NCBI GenBank assembly: GCA_000934455.1
Contig: KN890211.1
Location: 1-54,361 of the forward strand
Length of the DNA: 54,361 nucleotides
Origin: Apostichopus parvimensis
Taxonomy: Eukaryota > Echinodermata > Holothuroidea > Aspidochirotida > Stichopodidae
Reading direction: 5' to 3'
Position 1 is the first letter of the stretch. Each line of letters starts with the position of its first letter. Shown one piece after another: positions 24,213-36,900 of this stretch. The position numbers were made by a program, and so were the translations under genes. The notes below the pieces were generated by a model. The model searched no databases and was not told the origin of the DNA. It was given only the letters and a program-made list of their open reading frames with translations.

Positions 24213-24520
24213 CAAAATGTAAGCACTGACTATAGCCCCCTCCTGTTTGGGTTCTATTACAGAAGAATACATTTTATCGGCCTTTTGGCTAAGATCATGT
24301 GTAGTATCTGTTCCCTTTCGAGGGGAATGGTGATGCACACCCGACGATGATCACACAGTCACAGTCCCGATGCAAGGAGAATGGGGCTGAGAGCGGATCA
24401 GTCGTTTGGTTTCCGTGCCCAGGTTCTTTCCTGGGCGACTTTTCCTTTAAAAAAAGTATCACATATCATTTCTTACCATTGCCACCAAACTTTCAACTAA
24501 TTTAACGACTGAAAGACAAC
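24213..24520 (-). pseudogene. Degenerate duplicate of SMG7 exon 4 and adjacent intron 3, interrupted
   Basis: The plus-strand text 24215-24275 aligns with 19617-19678 (AATGTAAGCA-TGACT..., GGGTTCTATTACA) at roughly 75-80%. After the insert, CCAAACTTTCAACTAA and AAGACAACATTCCAAA align with about 19772-19870. On the minus strand the copy keeps the TGTAATAG acceptor and reads NPNRRGL before a stop, so it cannot encode exon 4. Homology ends inside the exon. The insert at about 24276-24447 splits the copy. Confidence 0.8.
24276..24447 (+). mobile_element. U2 snRNA-headed insert (SINE-like) or divergent U2-related RNA
   Basis: TCGGCCTTTTGGCTAAGATC and the next 17 bases (24277-24313) match the 5' part of U2 snRNA as I recall it with one difference, including stem-loop I and the GTAGTA branch-site pairing region. 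A hairpin (TTCCCT-TTCG-AGGGGAA) follows where U2 has stem IIa. The remainder does not resemble U2, and I see no clear Sm site. A perfect 7-bp hairpin GCCCAGG/CCTGGGC (24417-24436) lies near the 3' end, before GACTTTTCCTTTAAAAAAAG. Flanking homology to SMG7 intron 3 shows it is an insertion. SINEs with snRNA-derived heads are known. Confidence 0.75.
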
Positions 24521-24833
24521 ATTCCAAACTAGTGCACTCCACTAAGTGACACATGAGAAGTCAAATGAATGTCTGCTTCGAAGATTGATCAGCCCAAAAG
24601 AGTGAAAAAGATCTGTTTAGTCTAAGCGCCCTCTTTCCATCACTCGTGTTCGACATCGGTGTGTGTCAATAAATCATCTGTCTGTTGTAGCTATTCGCAA
24701 CAGCTGATCGCTGCACGTCGAAAATACCGTACCTGCTATTGTGTTCGGGGTCTATCAGTATCAACGAAAACACCTTTCCTCTGAAAGCTTCCGGACTTCA
24801 CTGTTGAAGACTTTGAAGCTTACTTTTCGAGTG

Positions 24834-24866
24834 ATGGATGACGTTTTGACGATGAAGCCTGGCTAA
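24834..24866 (+). other. Upstream open reading frame ahead of XPR1
   Basis: ATG at 24834 opens a 10-codon frame (MDDVLTMKPG) that stops at 24864-24866, 9 nt before the XPR1 start. If it is in the 5'UTR it could dampen translation. Transcription through it is assumed, not shown. Confidence 0.45.
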
Positions 24867-24875
24867 GGAAAAACG

Positions 24876-24944
24876 ATGAAGTTTTCGGAGCACTTAGCGG
24901 CGCATTTGACGCCTGAATGGCGTAAACAATACATCCGATATGAG
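24876..24944 (+). CDS. XPR1: XPR1 exon 1
   Basis: It encodes [20 protein letters not shown] then RYE, the invariant start of the SPX domain (human [20 protein letters not shown]). Donor GTAGGC, phase 0. The start is fixed by this match. Confidence 0.97.
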
Positions 24945-27900
24945 GTAGGCTAAATTAACCAAAGTTCCTACGCTGACAACAGTTAGTTAGGCACAGGAGT
25001 AACGTTATTCCTAACGAGTTAGGCTAGGTCTACGTTAAGCACTGGTTTTAAAAACTTTGTTTTATGTGTCAGTGGGTAGGCTACTATAAGTTAACCTACA
25101 GCCTTCAGCTAGACTAGGCAAACTTGGACGTTTTAACTTCCGGTCGCCTGCATTGTAGCTTATAAAGGTGAGTCTGATATCAATTGTTGTGGCCCATGGC
25201 CTTGAGCCTTCACAATTATAGGCTACTTGCCAATGCCATGACAAGCAACTTGAAAATTTGAGATAGGCCTAGTCGGGTCGTACTAATTAGCGTCAACAGG
25301 CACATTTCACGACAACTCAAGACAACTCAAGACAACAAGTTTAAAATACCATCAAATACAATGGTTGTAATCAGAGTGTATCTGGAAAAACGTTTAAATC
25401 TGACTGGAACCATCGTGCATACATATTCTCACGGGAAAAAATGTTTTTGTCGTAAAAATCGTCAACTTTCTCCGTCCGTAGAATTGGACGACCTGATGCT
25501 ATTGCTCATACGCAATGACATTGGACCGCACCATTACATAATAAAATACANNNNNNNNNNNNNNNNNNNNNNNNNNNNNNNNNNNNNNNNNNNNNNNNNN
25601 NNNNNNNNNNNNNNNNNNNNNNNNNNNNNNNNNNNNNNNNNNNNNNNNNNNNNNNNNNNNNNNNNNNNNNNNNNNNNNNNNNNNNNNNNNNNNNNNNNNN
25701 NNNNNNNNNNNNNNNNNNNNNNNNNNNNNNNNNNNNNNNNNNNNNNNNNNNNNNNNNNNNNNNNNNNNNNNNNNNNNNNNNNNNNNNNNNNNNNNNNNNN
25801 NNNNNNNNNNNNNNNNNNNNNNNNNNNNNNNNNNNNNNNNNNNNNNNNNNNNNNNNNNNNNNNNNNNNNNNNNNNNNNNNNNNNNNNNNNNNNNNNNNNN
25901 NNNNNNNNNNNNNNNNNNNNNNNNNNNNNNNNNNNNNNNNNNNNNNNNNNNNNNNNNNNNNNNNNNNNNNNNNNNNNNNNNNNNNNNNNNNNNNNNNNNN
26001 NNNNNNNNNNNNNNNNNNNNNNNNNNNNNNNNNNNNNNNNNNNNNNNNNNNNNNNNNNNNNNNNNNNNNNNNNNNNNNNNNNNNNNNNNNNNNNNNNNNN
26101 NNNNNNNNNNNNNNNNNNNNNNNNNNNNNNNNNNNNNNNNNNNNNNNNNNNNNNNNNNNNNNNNNNNNNNNNNNNNNNNNNNNNNNNNNNNNNNNNNNNN
26201 NNNNNNNNNNNNNNNNNNNNNNNNNNNNNNNNNNNNNNNNNNNNNNNNNNNNNNNNNNNNNNNNNNNNNNNNNNNNNNNNNNNNNNNNNNNNNNNNNNNN
26301 NNNNNNNAGATGCAATATGTTTCGAAGATGCAGGATTCAAAAGAAATAGTTTTTGAAGATGTTTGCATTTTTTTCAAAAGAGACTCTTACCAATCTCAGA
26401 CTCAGACTATCTTCAGTCATGTTTGCTGACCAGACTTACCAAAGTAATGACTGCCAAGCAAGCTTTACTAATCGGCGAAGTAAATGGCTAAGCTCATGTC
26501 ACTTATATGTTTGCTCTGGCCGATTAGAGGAAGCAGACTCGGTGTCAAGTCTTTGGTTTTCTGGTCAATGTTTCGTCAATCGATATGGAATTTCAAGCGT
26601 ATTATTTAATCAATGGTGGCTTACTGTGTATTATGGTGAGGCCTTTAGAGCCAATTTTCAAAGCGAGCATATTCAGTCAAACAGAAAGTGGTTTAACTTA
26701 AAAAAATGAATAAAATTGAATATTGAATAAAAATTGAATAATAGAGAAAATGATAGAGAGTTTTGAGGTTACAGAATAATATAAAGTGTCTTTGATCCCT
26801 GCCTTTGATATTCCTTGTGTATGGCCAACAATAGGCTAGCATGGTAGCAATGTAGCGGTAGCGATGTATATAAACTTGAAGAAAAGTGTGATAGATAAAC
26901 AGGGATTGTACATAGCAATTGTAGAGTGGTTCCCATGACCAAAATGATGACAAATGTTCTAAAATGAGGTTGAAACTGAACTTATACGAGTATGGAATAA
27001 CACGTGTGCAAAAGTAGACATTGACATCAAGATAATATAACATGTGTCGGTGAAGAAGATTGTCATGGATAGGAATTTACTACATTGTATATTTGCAACT
27101 TAACATATTGCTTTTCAGCAAGGATATGACTGTGATGATAATAAACTTGTACATTGTTGTGGTACTTTGTAGTATAGTAAGTAACATTACAAAATTGACT
27201 GTGCCACCAATACATCAAAGCAATAAGGTATCATAACTGTTATAGAGGGGGGGGGGGGGCTGGGAGGTGATAGAGGAAGGTTGGGAATGATGGAGAGTGA
27301 TTTTTCATCACAAATGTTTCAAATTTCTGTTATTTATGGTGATGGGTTTGGTTTGATTCAAGATTTCTAGAGGTAGGCCTATTACAGACTCTAGCGCAGC
27401 CAACTGTATAAAGGTTGTGCATTCGTGCAATTACACTTCAAACTAGATTACATATATGCATGCATATATGCTCACAGATAGGGTTGGGCGATATATCGAA
27501 AATTATTATTATCGCGATAATTTTTTTTCAAGACGATATTTTTTGAGGATTGAACAAATGACGATAATTTCTTGTGAAAGAAATTTGAAATGAATGTGGA
27601 AAAAAATGCGATTATCCTTTCTCCGTTTTATGTGTAAATGTTATTCTAGCATTCCATGGTTATGAAAGTTGAAAAGAAATAAAGTTTATCAACTTCATTT
27701 ACTGACTTTTGAACTTCGTAAAAAACCCGTCCTTTACAACATTGACTGTATAGAGAACAAAACTCTGAAAATCAGTAGAGAAATTACCAATTGTGTACGA
27801 AAAGTAAGTTGGTACACCTTTCAAATTTTACGAAAGATCGAGCAAAATACTTTCGAAAAATTTACGCGAAACTGGCATATCGTGCTAAATGCAACTAATG

Positions 27901-30900
27901 TCATGTAAACAAGGCTCTAGTACACCCATTTATGAATAAACCATAAGACCACATCTGGTGTTAAGCGGGGGGAAAAGAAAGTATTTTCTAGAATTTCCAA
28001 AAAAAGGAAAAATTAATATCCTACCATAGTAAAGTGTATAGTAAATAGCCTAACCACTTCGTCGGTTACGGATCTCACGTAACAACAAAAACACAACAAA
28101 TTGTATTTTGCGAAGTTGACGTTTTCTACAAGGACATGGAAACAATATTTAGCATTTAGTTAATCATGCCAAGTGGCCTAAAACATTGGATTACAAGGTT
28201 TACTTTCATAAAGATGGCCATACTGTAGCTATTGGGGCCTTGATATCATGTGGTATGTATGGTATAGACTGTGCCTCGTGTATCATGGGGAATAGATTGT
28301 TTTGTTCATGCGGAGGAGTCGGTTGGCTTGAGGTGTGTTTTACTTACGGGGATATTTACCTTCTTTTCTTGAACGTCTAAGATAATATTTCGCATAACTT
28401 TACCGATCCTTTACTGACTGACCTAATTAATTCTAGAGTGGAGCCAAAATAGTTTACTCCATGAAAAGTTTTTTGGAAACGTGCCAAAAATGTTAACAAA
28501 CAGGTGTTAGACAGGGGGGTTGTTTGGCAAGGTACCTGGGAGCACATGTAGCCTACCGTGATATTTAAGTAGGGTTAAACACTGCAGTTGTAAACTGATG
28601 TACGTATAGTGCACGCTGTTCATTGTTAGGCAGTCTAGAAACGGGGCTTTGCCGAACGTAGTTTGTTTCATAATATCGACAGTTTTGTAAGTTAAACTTT
28701 TTAAAGATTGTAAGACAGATTAAATCTCTTTTCATTTTATCACATAATATAGCTACTCTAACTTGTCATTTTAAAATTTTCATCAGTTTCGTGACAATTT
28801 AAATTCAAAAAGTTGTCAGTATTTTGAATCCTCAACTGCGAATTTTTTATCGCCAGACACGCAAAAATACTAAATTTTTCCGGGGGCCTTCGCCAAGGGG
28901 TTCCAACGCGTGCTAGGTGTGTTCGCTGCGCGAAAACACCGGTGGGGTGAACCGGCAGATGTTTTAAGTGTGTTCGCGAACACACTAAAAACAACAAGGA
29001 AAAATTATCGTAATTATCGAAATATCGCGATAATTTTTGAACTATTTATCGTGACGTTAAAAAGCAAATATCGCCCAACCCTACTCACAGATATCATTGT
29101 ATTTCTATGAGATTGGCTGTGCTAAATGAAAGAACAGACCCTTCATGTCTATGTTTGAAAGAGACAAAGGACTTATTACTTCCTTTGCTTAATATTTTGA
29201 GAGTGACATTATGCAATTTATATTTTGAAGTATGGTCTGATAGTTATGGGTAAAGATTGTTGTGTATAAAGAAGGGGGGGGCTAGGGGTGGTTAGGAGGG
29301 GGAGGGAGAGGAGGAGGAGGATGTAGGGGTGGCATTAAGAGGACATTCTCCCTTTGAAATTTTAGTTCAGGGCAATTGTGTCAACGTACTTTGAAGAAAG
29401 TTTGACAGTTTTGAACCAATTTGGTTTACTTCAATATCATCTCTACCTCTTGTACTCTTGTATGAGTCAAGAACAATCTCAACAAGATTTACTTTTGTGG
29501 TCAGATAGTAGATACTTTGTAATATATATGCACATACATCTGCTGAAACTCAGAGGAAGTGAAAAGATCGCCAAATCAAGCGACCGCATTGTGAATGACG
29601 AATCAAACAAAGTCTCCCCATAGTCCCCAAGATTAGTGGGTTACTCTGGTCCATAGTGTAACTTAGTATGGAGGTAGGATGGAGACGTTAGGCTAGGGCC
29701 TAGCCTGTACGCTGTAAGTGTGTGCTGCATGAAAACGGTTGCAAGAAAATAGGGGAATGACTACATTTTGTTATATTACTACTTGGATTTTACCAACCAG
29801 CTTAACACTCAGTTGTTTCAGGTACAGTAGTGTCTGGAGGTGAAATTTGCAATGTGTTTTTCAGTGGTTAAACTGATATTATTATTATTATCATTATTAT
29901 TGTAACGACTTCCCCAATAATTCTAACCAATATGGAAGGGTAATAACACGGCAAATGATTGTAAGTTATTGCGATGTAATAACAGATGTCAGCCTATATG
30001 ATATGCACATTAATATGTTGAACGCACGCGAAAAATTTTGGTTATATTTTTCGGGCAAGTGGTTACAGCCCCCCCAAATCAAATTGGGCTCCTACGCCTA
30101 TGCACACTGGTCATCAGTGAGAAGAACTTCAGTACTTCGTCACTTACTATATTCTTATGATGAAATCATGTTCCCAGACAATTTTGGGTTTTTTTTCAAC
30201 CAGACCACCAACCGTCAACATTTTGATGGAAACGAACTATAGGACCATAAAAATATACCATTATCAAACACAAATTATGACTTTGTCAATTCTGTACTTC
30301 AATCTGTGACCTTTATATAGTAGCGACGAGAATTTGTTCTAGTTACGGTGACCTGTACGTGGAACGACCTAACGGTTTGAACTTGGGAAGGTTTCTAACA
30401 GACACTTGTAAATATTCCTGCAAAGGGAAACTAAAGGGACCTGTGCGTACAAGTGTACACAGTACTGTTTGTTTGTTACATAACAGTCATGGCAAGTGTT
30501 TGCTTCTTCCCCTTAAATATGTTTGTTGTCTGTACTCTCTACAATAGAAATGTCATCATTCAACAGTAGTCTCATTTTTACAGCGTACAGTATTTGTAAC
30601 TGCTGCATGGGCAATGATTAAAAATGACCTTGGTTGAAAATGGAATTTTAGTTTGTACTTGGAACTAACTCTGGGCAAATTTTTAACGGCTGCCCAAGTG
30701 AAGACCACATTTCTGTTCCGAGAACTAGAGTCCGCTGTAAAGGTTGTACTGCATATGACTAGTGGTTTACATCGGCTCCAGATTGCACTTTAACTAAAAT
30801 AAACCCAAATAGGTACAGAGATAAATTGGTATCTCTCGTCATCACTTTGAGGACACTGAAATTAAACATAAATAGTGGTAAGCCTATGATCCACCCAAAT

Positions 30901-33900
30901 GGGGAGTTTTTCTGGCCTAAAGCTGGTGTCCAATTTCACAAAGCCTTCACATATCTCCTTCAGTGTATATATTGGTCATTTAAAAAAAAAAAATTTATCT
31001 CGTAATATTTTTTCAGACAACCAAATTTGCTACTTCGACAACCATCATAGTAAGACCTGCTTGTCTGAAAGGGCAAAAAAGACCAAAAACAAAAATTCTT
31101 AAAAATTTGCTCTGTTACGTGCGTGTATGAGAGAGGATGGTTGAATGGTTCTAATGGTTCGTCTTTGGTCAGCAGATTACTTCCATTCTTTGGCAGCATT
31201 ATCAATGCAACATGTAGGCCAGTCATACTGTACTGTTCTTTGCATAAAGGTACTCCATAAAGAGTAGAGTAGTTTATTCAACAACAACGATTTTGTCCAC
31301 TCTCCTCTTTACCTGTCTCCCATCAAGACATGCACTTTTCCTATCTAACTAACTGTATCTACAGTACCCTGCCCTGATAAATGTGGACAAATTGGGTAAC
31401 CCACTCATTGCCTTTTGGGGTCAAGGACATTCTGCAGATTCTGTTTGTATGTCTTCAAAAGCCCCATGTTATTAAAGTTACAGCTCCCCTAGCCATTGTT
31501 TAGTTAAGTACAAAAATATGATTGTGACACCTCTCCACCTGCTGGCCTCGCAGTAGGACGAATCACGGAATGGTGCTACCCATGATGAAATGAAGATAGC
31601 TCATGTGAGCAGGTATATACAGTATGCAACATTTGTCCAAAGTGATCCTTGCCCCTGGAGATAAAATGTTTGGCCTTCACCTTCAAGCACGTTCGACTTG
31701 TTTTGTTTGGACTTTCAGAAATCTTCTCATGTTTGCATAGTGTTTCTGTGCAACAATGTGCCTACAGTATTAAAAGAAAAAATTTTAAAAAAAAATTGGA
31801 AAGTTTGAACCATTTTGACCTGTGCTTCATTTTTGAAGTGAAACTTGACTAGTCAAGCTACTGTGATTGGTCAGTGGAATTTAATCAATACATCACAATC
31901 AGTTGATACAATTGTACATGTACCATGAGGGGGAAAAGTACAAGACTAGAATGAGGGGAAGGGGAGGGGTCAGTCAAATTTCCATATTGTCTATATAAGC
32001 TATATTGCTTTAGAGTGGATTGCAGCATGTGTCCCTTGACTTCTACTAAATTTATATAATTGCCATTAAAAGGATTAAGAAAATATTGGACTTAACAATT
32101 TATGAGGCATCATTATTTTCTCCAACAAATGTTAAACTTTCCTTCTTTGACTACTGTTGCTCCTTCCCACTCAAGAAGGAACTAAAAAGTGTTGCCAGGG
32201 ATTCTGGTATAATATATAATCTCTAAGGTCTTTATTGTCTTTGATGGAACAGTACATAAATTGTTGATACAAAAAGAAAAGTTGTTGTTTTGACTGAATT
32301 AGAATTTATTCTTCAACACAGGAATATTAAGCTCTGAATTTCAGTTATAAGCCCACCCTAAATACATTGCAGAGTACCGTAGGCCTGGTGGAAAACTAGC
32401 CTGGGAATAATATGAAGACAATTCTAGCAAATTTTTGTTTGCAATTTAGCTTTGTCACAGAGGAGGGTTTTTATCTCCCAAGACTGTAAAACAATGACTT
32501 GGTTTAGTGCCCATTCGATTTGCTCACACGCTACACACACCTCGAAAGAATTATGGTCGTTGTCCGTCCGTCCGTCCGTTTAAGATGTCAGTTTAGCTGA
32601 TTCGCCAACAGAATTATTGACGATGATTACGTCCTTCTTAATCCAGACCCAGCTAAGTAGCCATCATTTAATAATGGCTTCTACTGTCAATCAATCAATG
32701 TATGCTGTGTACAGTGTGTAGTGTGTTTATATTGTAGTAATCATGTATCAGTACTACCCTGGCATTCAACTTATAAGCTACTGTACCAATTAACAGATTT
32801 ACTTAGCTCAGGTAAATTCAATTATTAGTCTTACCCAGCGAAGCCACAAACTTTTAGTTCTGTGAGCCAGGACCACACCAGACCCTCCCGTCCCCTCCAA
32901 CCCCCCTTCAGAATCGATGCTCAGAATGCGTCAAAGCTCGCTGGGACAATGGACCTGAAGAAAAAAACTTAATTAAATCTCAGTCTGTAAACTGTAAACT
33001 TTTTCATCGTGAGGAAATATCACGCCACCCACTGAACATTTGTCCAGTCCTACTGTTGGGTCAGGCCCCCCCCCCCCTCTCCCAAAGTAGTTGGCAGATC
33101 CTCTGTCTAGCCTGCTGTGCATGTACAGTAAGTGTGTGACTGGTAACTGCTTCTTGAGAAAAACAAACTCATCAAATTACAATTTTTTAAATTCCTAAAC
33201 TTGCATACCTGTAAACAAAAGACCAATTGATACAAAGGGCAGTTTGATGAACACTGGTCTTCTTCTGTTCAATTTTTTTTTTAAGTAAATATTATTTATG
33301 TACAGATTGCAGTACATATTTTGTTTGATATTAAAGTATTTTATTGCCTCAGGAATAGAACATGAACACAGGATAGAGCTCGGGACTTTGTTGGAATTTT
33401 AATTTTAGAATCATTATTTGCATTTTTCGAGGTGCATGCATCATAATGGCACATTCGTTATTGGTATAATACATAGCAATGTAAAAGTGATGTACAGACC
33501 ACAATTATTACATGACCCAATAAAACTGTCACCTATGAACCTCGTTCTGGATTTTTTTTTTTTTAAACCTTAACCGGTAATTTAAGGTCGTCTTCCCAAG
33601 ACTTAGGTATCGTTTGAATTTGACTCCTGATATTGTCTACATTTTTTATCATCTTTGCACACGTCGCTTTGTTTAGTCTTGCGGTTCTAAAGTAAACACT
33701 GTTCTATTAACTTGAACTCCAGATAACTTGCATTATTTACAATACAGTAATGCAGTTTGAAAAATTTATGAATTTACATTGTTCCTTGCTTACCTGTCTC
33801 CAAACAACCTCAGCACTCTTGTTCTACCTTGCCAAGAAAACAGGTCATTTGCATGTGTACACTACCATTGGAGCTTCTAGGGCTAACAAACTTTTTATGA

Positions 33901-36900
33901 AAAAGTCAATAGTTTTATTTACCAATAATAAATAACTATACATCTCTTGTAGTTATTAGGGGAGAAAAGTGGAAGATTGTAAACCGTTTTTTTTTCCACA
34001 AAAGAAGCAAAGGTTGTATAATAACTGAGTCCATTTTTACTGTATCTTTTAAAGTTAGTTAAAGGTGTCATTGACTGCAATCAACAGTACCGTTCTTGTG
34101 GTTCAGTGCACAGTATAGTAACGACTTGGCACAGCTTCCAATAAATGGGCACTGTTTCTCTTTCTTCTGATTGGGTGTGGTTTTAAAAGCAATATTTTAC
34201 AGACATATTATAAAATATTTTGTGATGTACATTTATAATGTTGAGGCTACTATATCACACTAATGCAGCTTAATTGGTGATGGTTCGTTATATATGATAA
34301 TTAAAGTGAACATACAAATGGATGAATTTAACATATACGTGGTGATGTTAAACATGTACCGATGTTAAAGTTTACTGTACTAAAATGACATGCAGGTGCA
34401 CAAATGTCCATTAAATGGATCCTTCCATCTTATAAAAATTCAGAATTCTTTTCCAAATTCCCAAAATCCTTACAGAAATTCAGAGCATCCTCCAACTGTA
34501 CTCGATCAAACATTGGTCCAGCATGAAGAGAGTTCACGAGATAATGATTATGTTCAGAGAGACGGTTGCTTAATTCTCTGTTGCTTAATGTTATGATCAT
34601 GTGAATCCCCCAACACTGCTCCTGTCTGCACCCCCCCCCCCCCCCCACACATCTCCCCATTTTTGCTGATCCATAATTTTCTTCTCTTTCTTTTTCAGGA
34701 GCTGAAAGATCTGTTATATAAAGCAACCGAGAATGCTCCACAACCAGAAGGTAAGGTGTTCACAAGTTAAACTGTTTCATTTCTAGACGGAATAAACATT
34801 ACATTTCACTGCGGGCATGCAGGCCTGGTGCACTCAGCAGTGTGTAATTTTCAAGTTTTTTAACGAGTGCTGAAAATAAACATTTAACACCCGTCACTCA
34901 CGTCAGTAACACACACCCAGGGTTATATTCTGTATCGTAAAACAGGATGTTGGTGTTCGAGCTTTGTTTATATGTATACAGTATAAATGTATCTTGATAT
35001 CAATCTACATTCATTGCTATATTCTGTTGGTCTTTAGATCGACACATAGATCGTCACATTATTTATCAGTTAACAGCACTCAAAAACCAACAACATTTTA
35101 GGATCGTCAAAGTTTAAATCTTGATTTCACATGTTGACACAAATTAAACAACAATGTAGGGAGATTCTTCTGTGAGCTTGTAATTAGTCGTTTGAGGATG
35201 GATAATTGAGGTACACGCATTGTTGTCTTGTAAACAATAATTTGTTGTCAGAAGATGTGTAAATATGTAAAGAATATTCTTATCGGGCTGACCTAGGATG
35301 AGATATCTCAAAGCCTGCTGTCCTGCAATGGATGGGTCAAGTTTTTGAAAATAAAATAAGATAACTTCGAGATGACAAACTCGTGTACTGTAACCTTGCA
35401 AAAGCAAACGCAAAATGAAAGCAAAATGAAAGGGTGGGATGGAGGGGGTGGGTTAGGTTGGGGGGAGGGAAAGAGGATTGTAAAAAATATTGTCAGAAAT
35501 ACTGTAAAGCTTGGATAAACTGAAGCTATACTTGCTATAAAACATAAGTATAATTGATCCACCTGCTGAGAACAAGAAGGATATTGGCTTTTTGTTGGTC
35601 ATTTGAGGTCAAAAGAGGTAAGGTCTGAAAACCTTGTACACATGAAAATGCTAGTACTGTAGTTGAATTTTCAAATTATATACACACACATATATACTGT
35701 TCTACACACTTAAATCCATTCCACATATAATGTATGACACCTGATTATGCAAACTTTTGAATACTTTTACCTTGTTTATTAAAACATTTTCCCCAAAATT
35801 TTCCTATGGGACAAGTATCGTCAAGTCTGTATAATGTAGTTTAATTGTATGCAGATTAGTGGGTGAACTCCACTCTTGATATCAGCCAGCAGACAATGGT
35901 ACTTTACCCTCCCAGTGGGGTCACTCATGTAGACCCCATCCAGTCCTGGCATGGACTGTACAACTTGCTTCTAATTGGAAGGTTGTACAGATCTGTATAA
36001 AGACTAGTTAGTGGGTTTTATTGGTCTTTTCTGGCGGCTTTATATTTTTTATCGAGTTATTACTGTAGGTTGCATTGTGTTGTATTGTAGGGGTTGGGGT
36101 GGTTTTGTTGTTTAAAGTAGTATGAAGTAGTGTAGATGACTATGCATAGTAATGTATAGTAAAGTATAGTAATGTATAGTAAAGTCTAGTAATGTAGGTA
36201 CATACTGAGGTTTCAATACAGTTCTGTTGTGTAAGTAATAAAGGTCATGTGACATGATGAACCAATGAGAGACTTACAGTAAATAGATTATCAGGAAAAT
36301 ATCCGAAAAATAAAGGGAAGTGAACAATGTCTGTGATTAACAGAACTAAAAAGCAAAATGTAGGAATTAGTCTACATACCATCAGCAGTAATTTCTGTTA
36401 AACTTTTAAATTTATTTCTATATAAAAGCAACTTGAGCGAATGCAAAACTGTCTTGGAAATCATATATACAATTGGAATAAGCAAAGATAATTTTTGGCT
36501 GAAACAGGATTGAAACCAGCGACCTCAGTGTCACAGTACAAGCATTTATTTGTGACTGTAAGATTAAAAGCATAATTTATTTCCTTAAACAAAATGAATG
36601 TGCAGTTTGCATCAAGTTTGCCACTATCTTGTGTTATGACACTCAAACTTCTGGTATTTAAGGAAAGATAAAAATTGAGGTCCTTGCAAACGTTGTCTTG
36701 AGAGGTTGATCATTTTGCATCGAGCTTTCCAATATCTTGTGCTATGAAACTCACCTGGTATTAAAGGAAAGATAAAATTGAGGTACTTACCGTACTTGGA
36801 AACATTGTCTGGAAACATTGATCAATCCACAGAGTACTGTATATACACTTAGTATTATATAATTTTTAATTATTTAAATACAGTATACCCCCATCCTATC

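Larger units (their letters stand above)
23217..24875. promoter_or_regulatory. Shared head-to-head promoter region of SMG7 and XPR1
   Basis: The two start codons face away from each other across 1659 bp, so both promoters and both 5'UTRs must lie here unless distal non-coding exons exist. I could not place a TATA box, an initiator or transcription starts. The AT-rich left part (23300-24200) looks featureless. The right part holds the exon-4 relic and U2-like insert, then about 350 bp of unique sequence before the XPR1 ATG. Confidence 0.55.
24945..34698 (+). other. XPR1 intron 1
   Basis: A 9.75-kb first intron. Besides the gap and the hAT element it shows a repeat family 1 fragment (30890-31090), short G, C and A runs and a GTCC microsatellite at about 32560-32580. 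No other gene or RNA is recognisable. Open frames here are under 100 codons and not family-like. Confidence 0.6.

Noticed and set aside
25361-26377. Open frames of 270-330 codons
   Set aside because: They run through the block of N and are not real.
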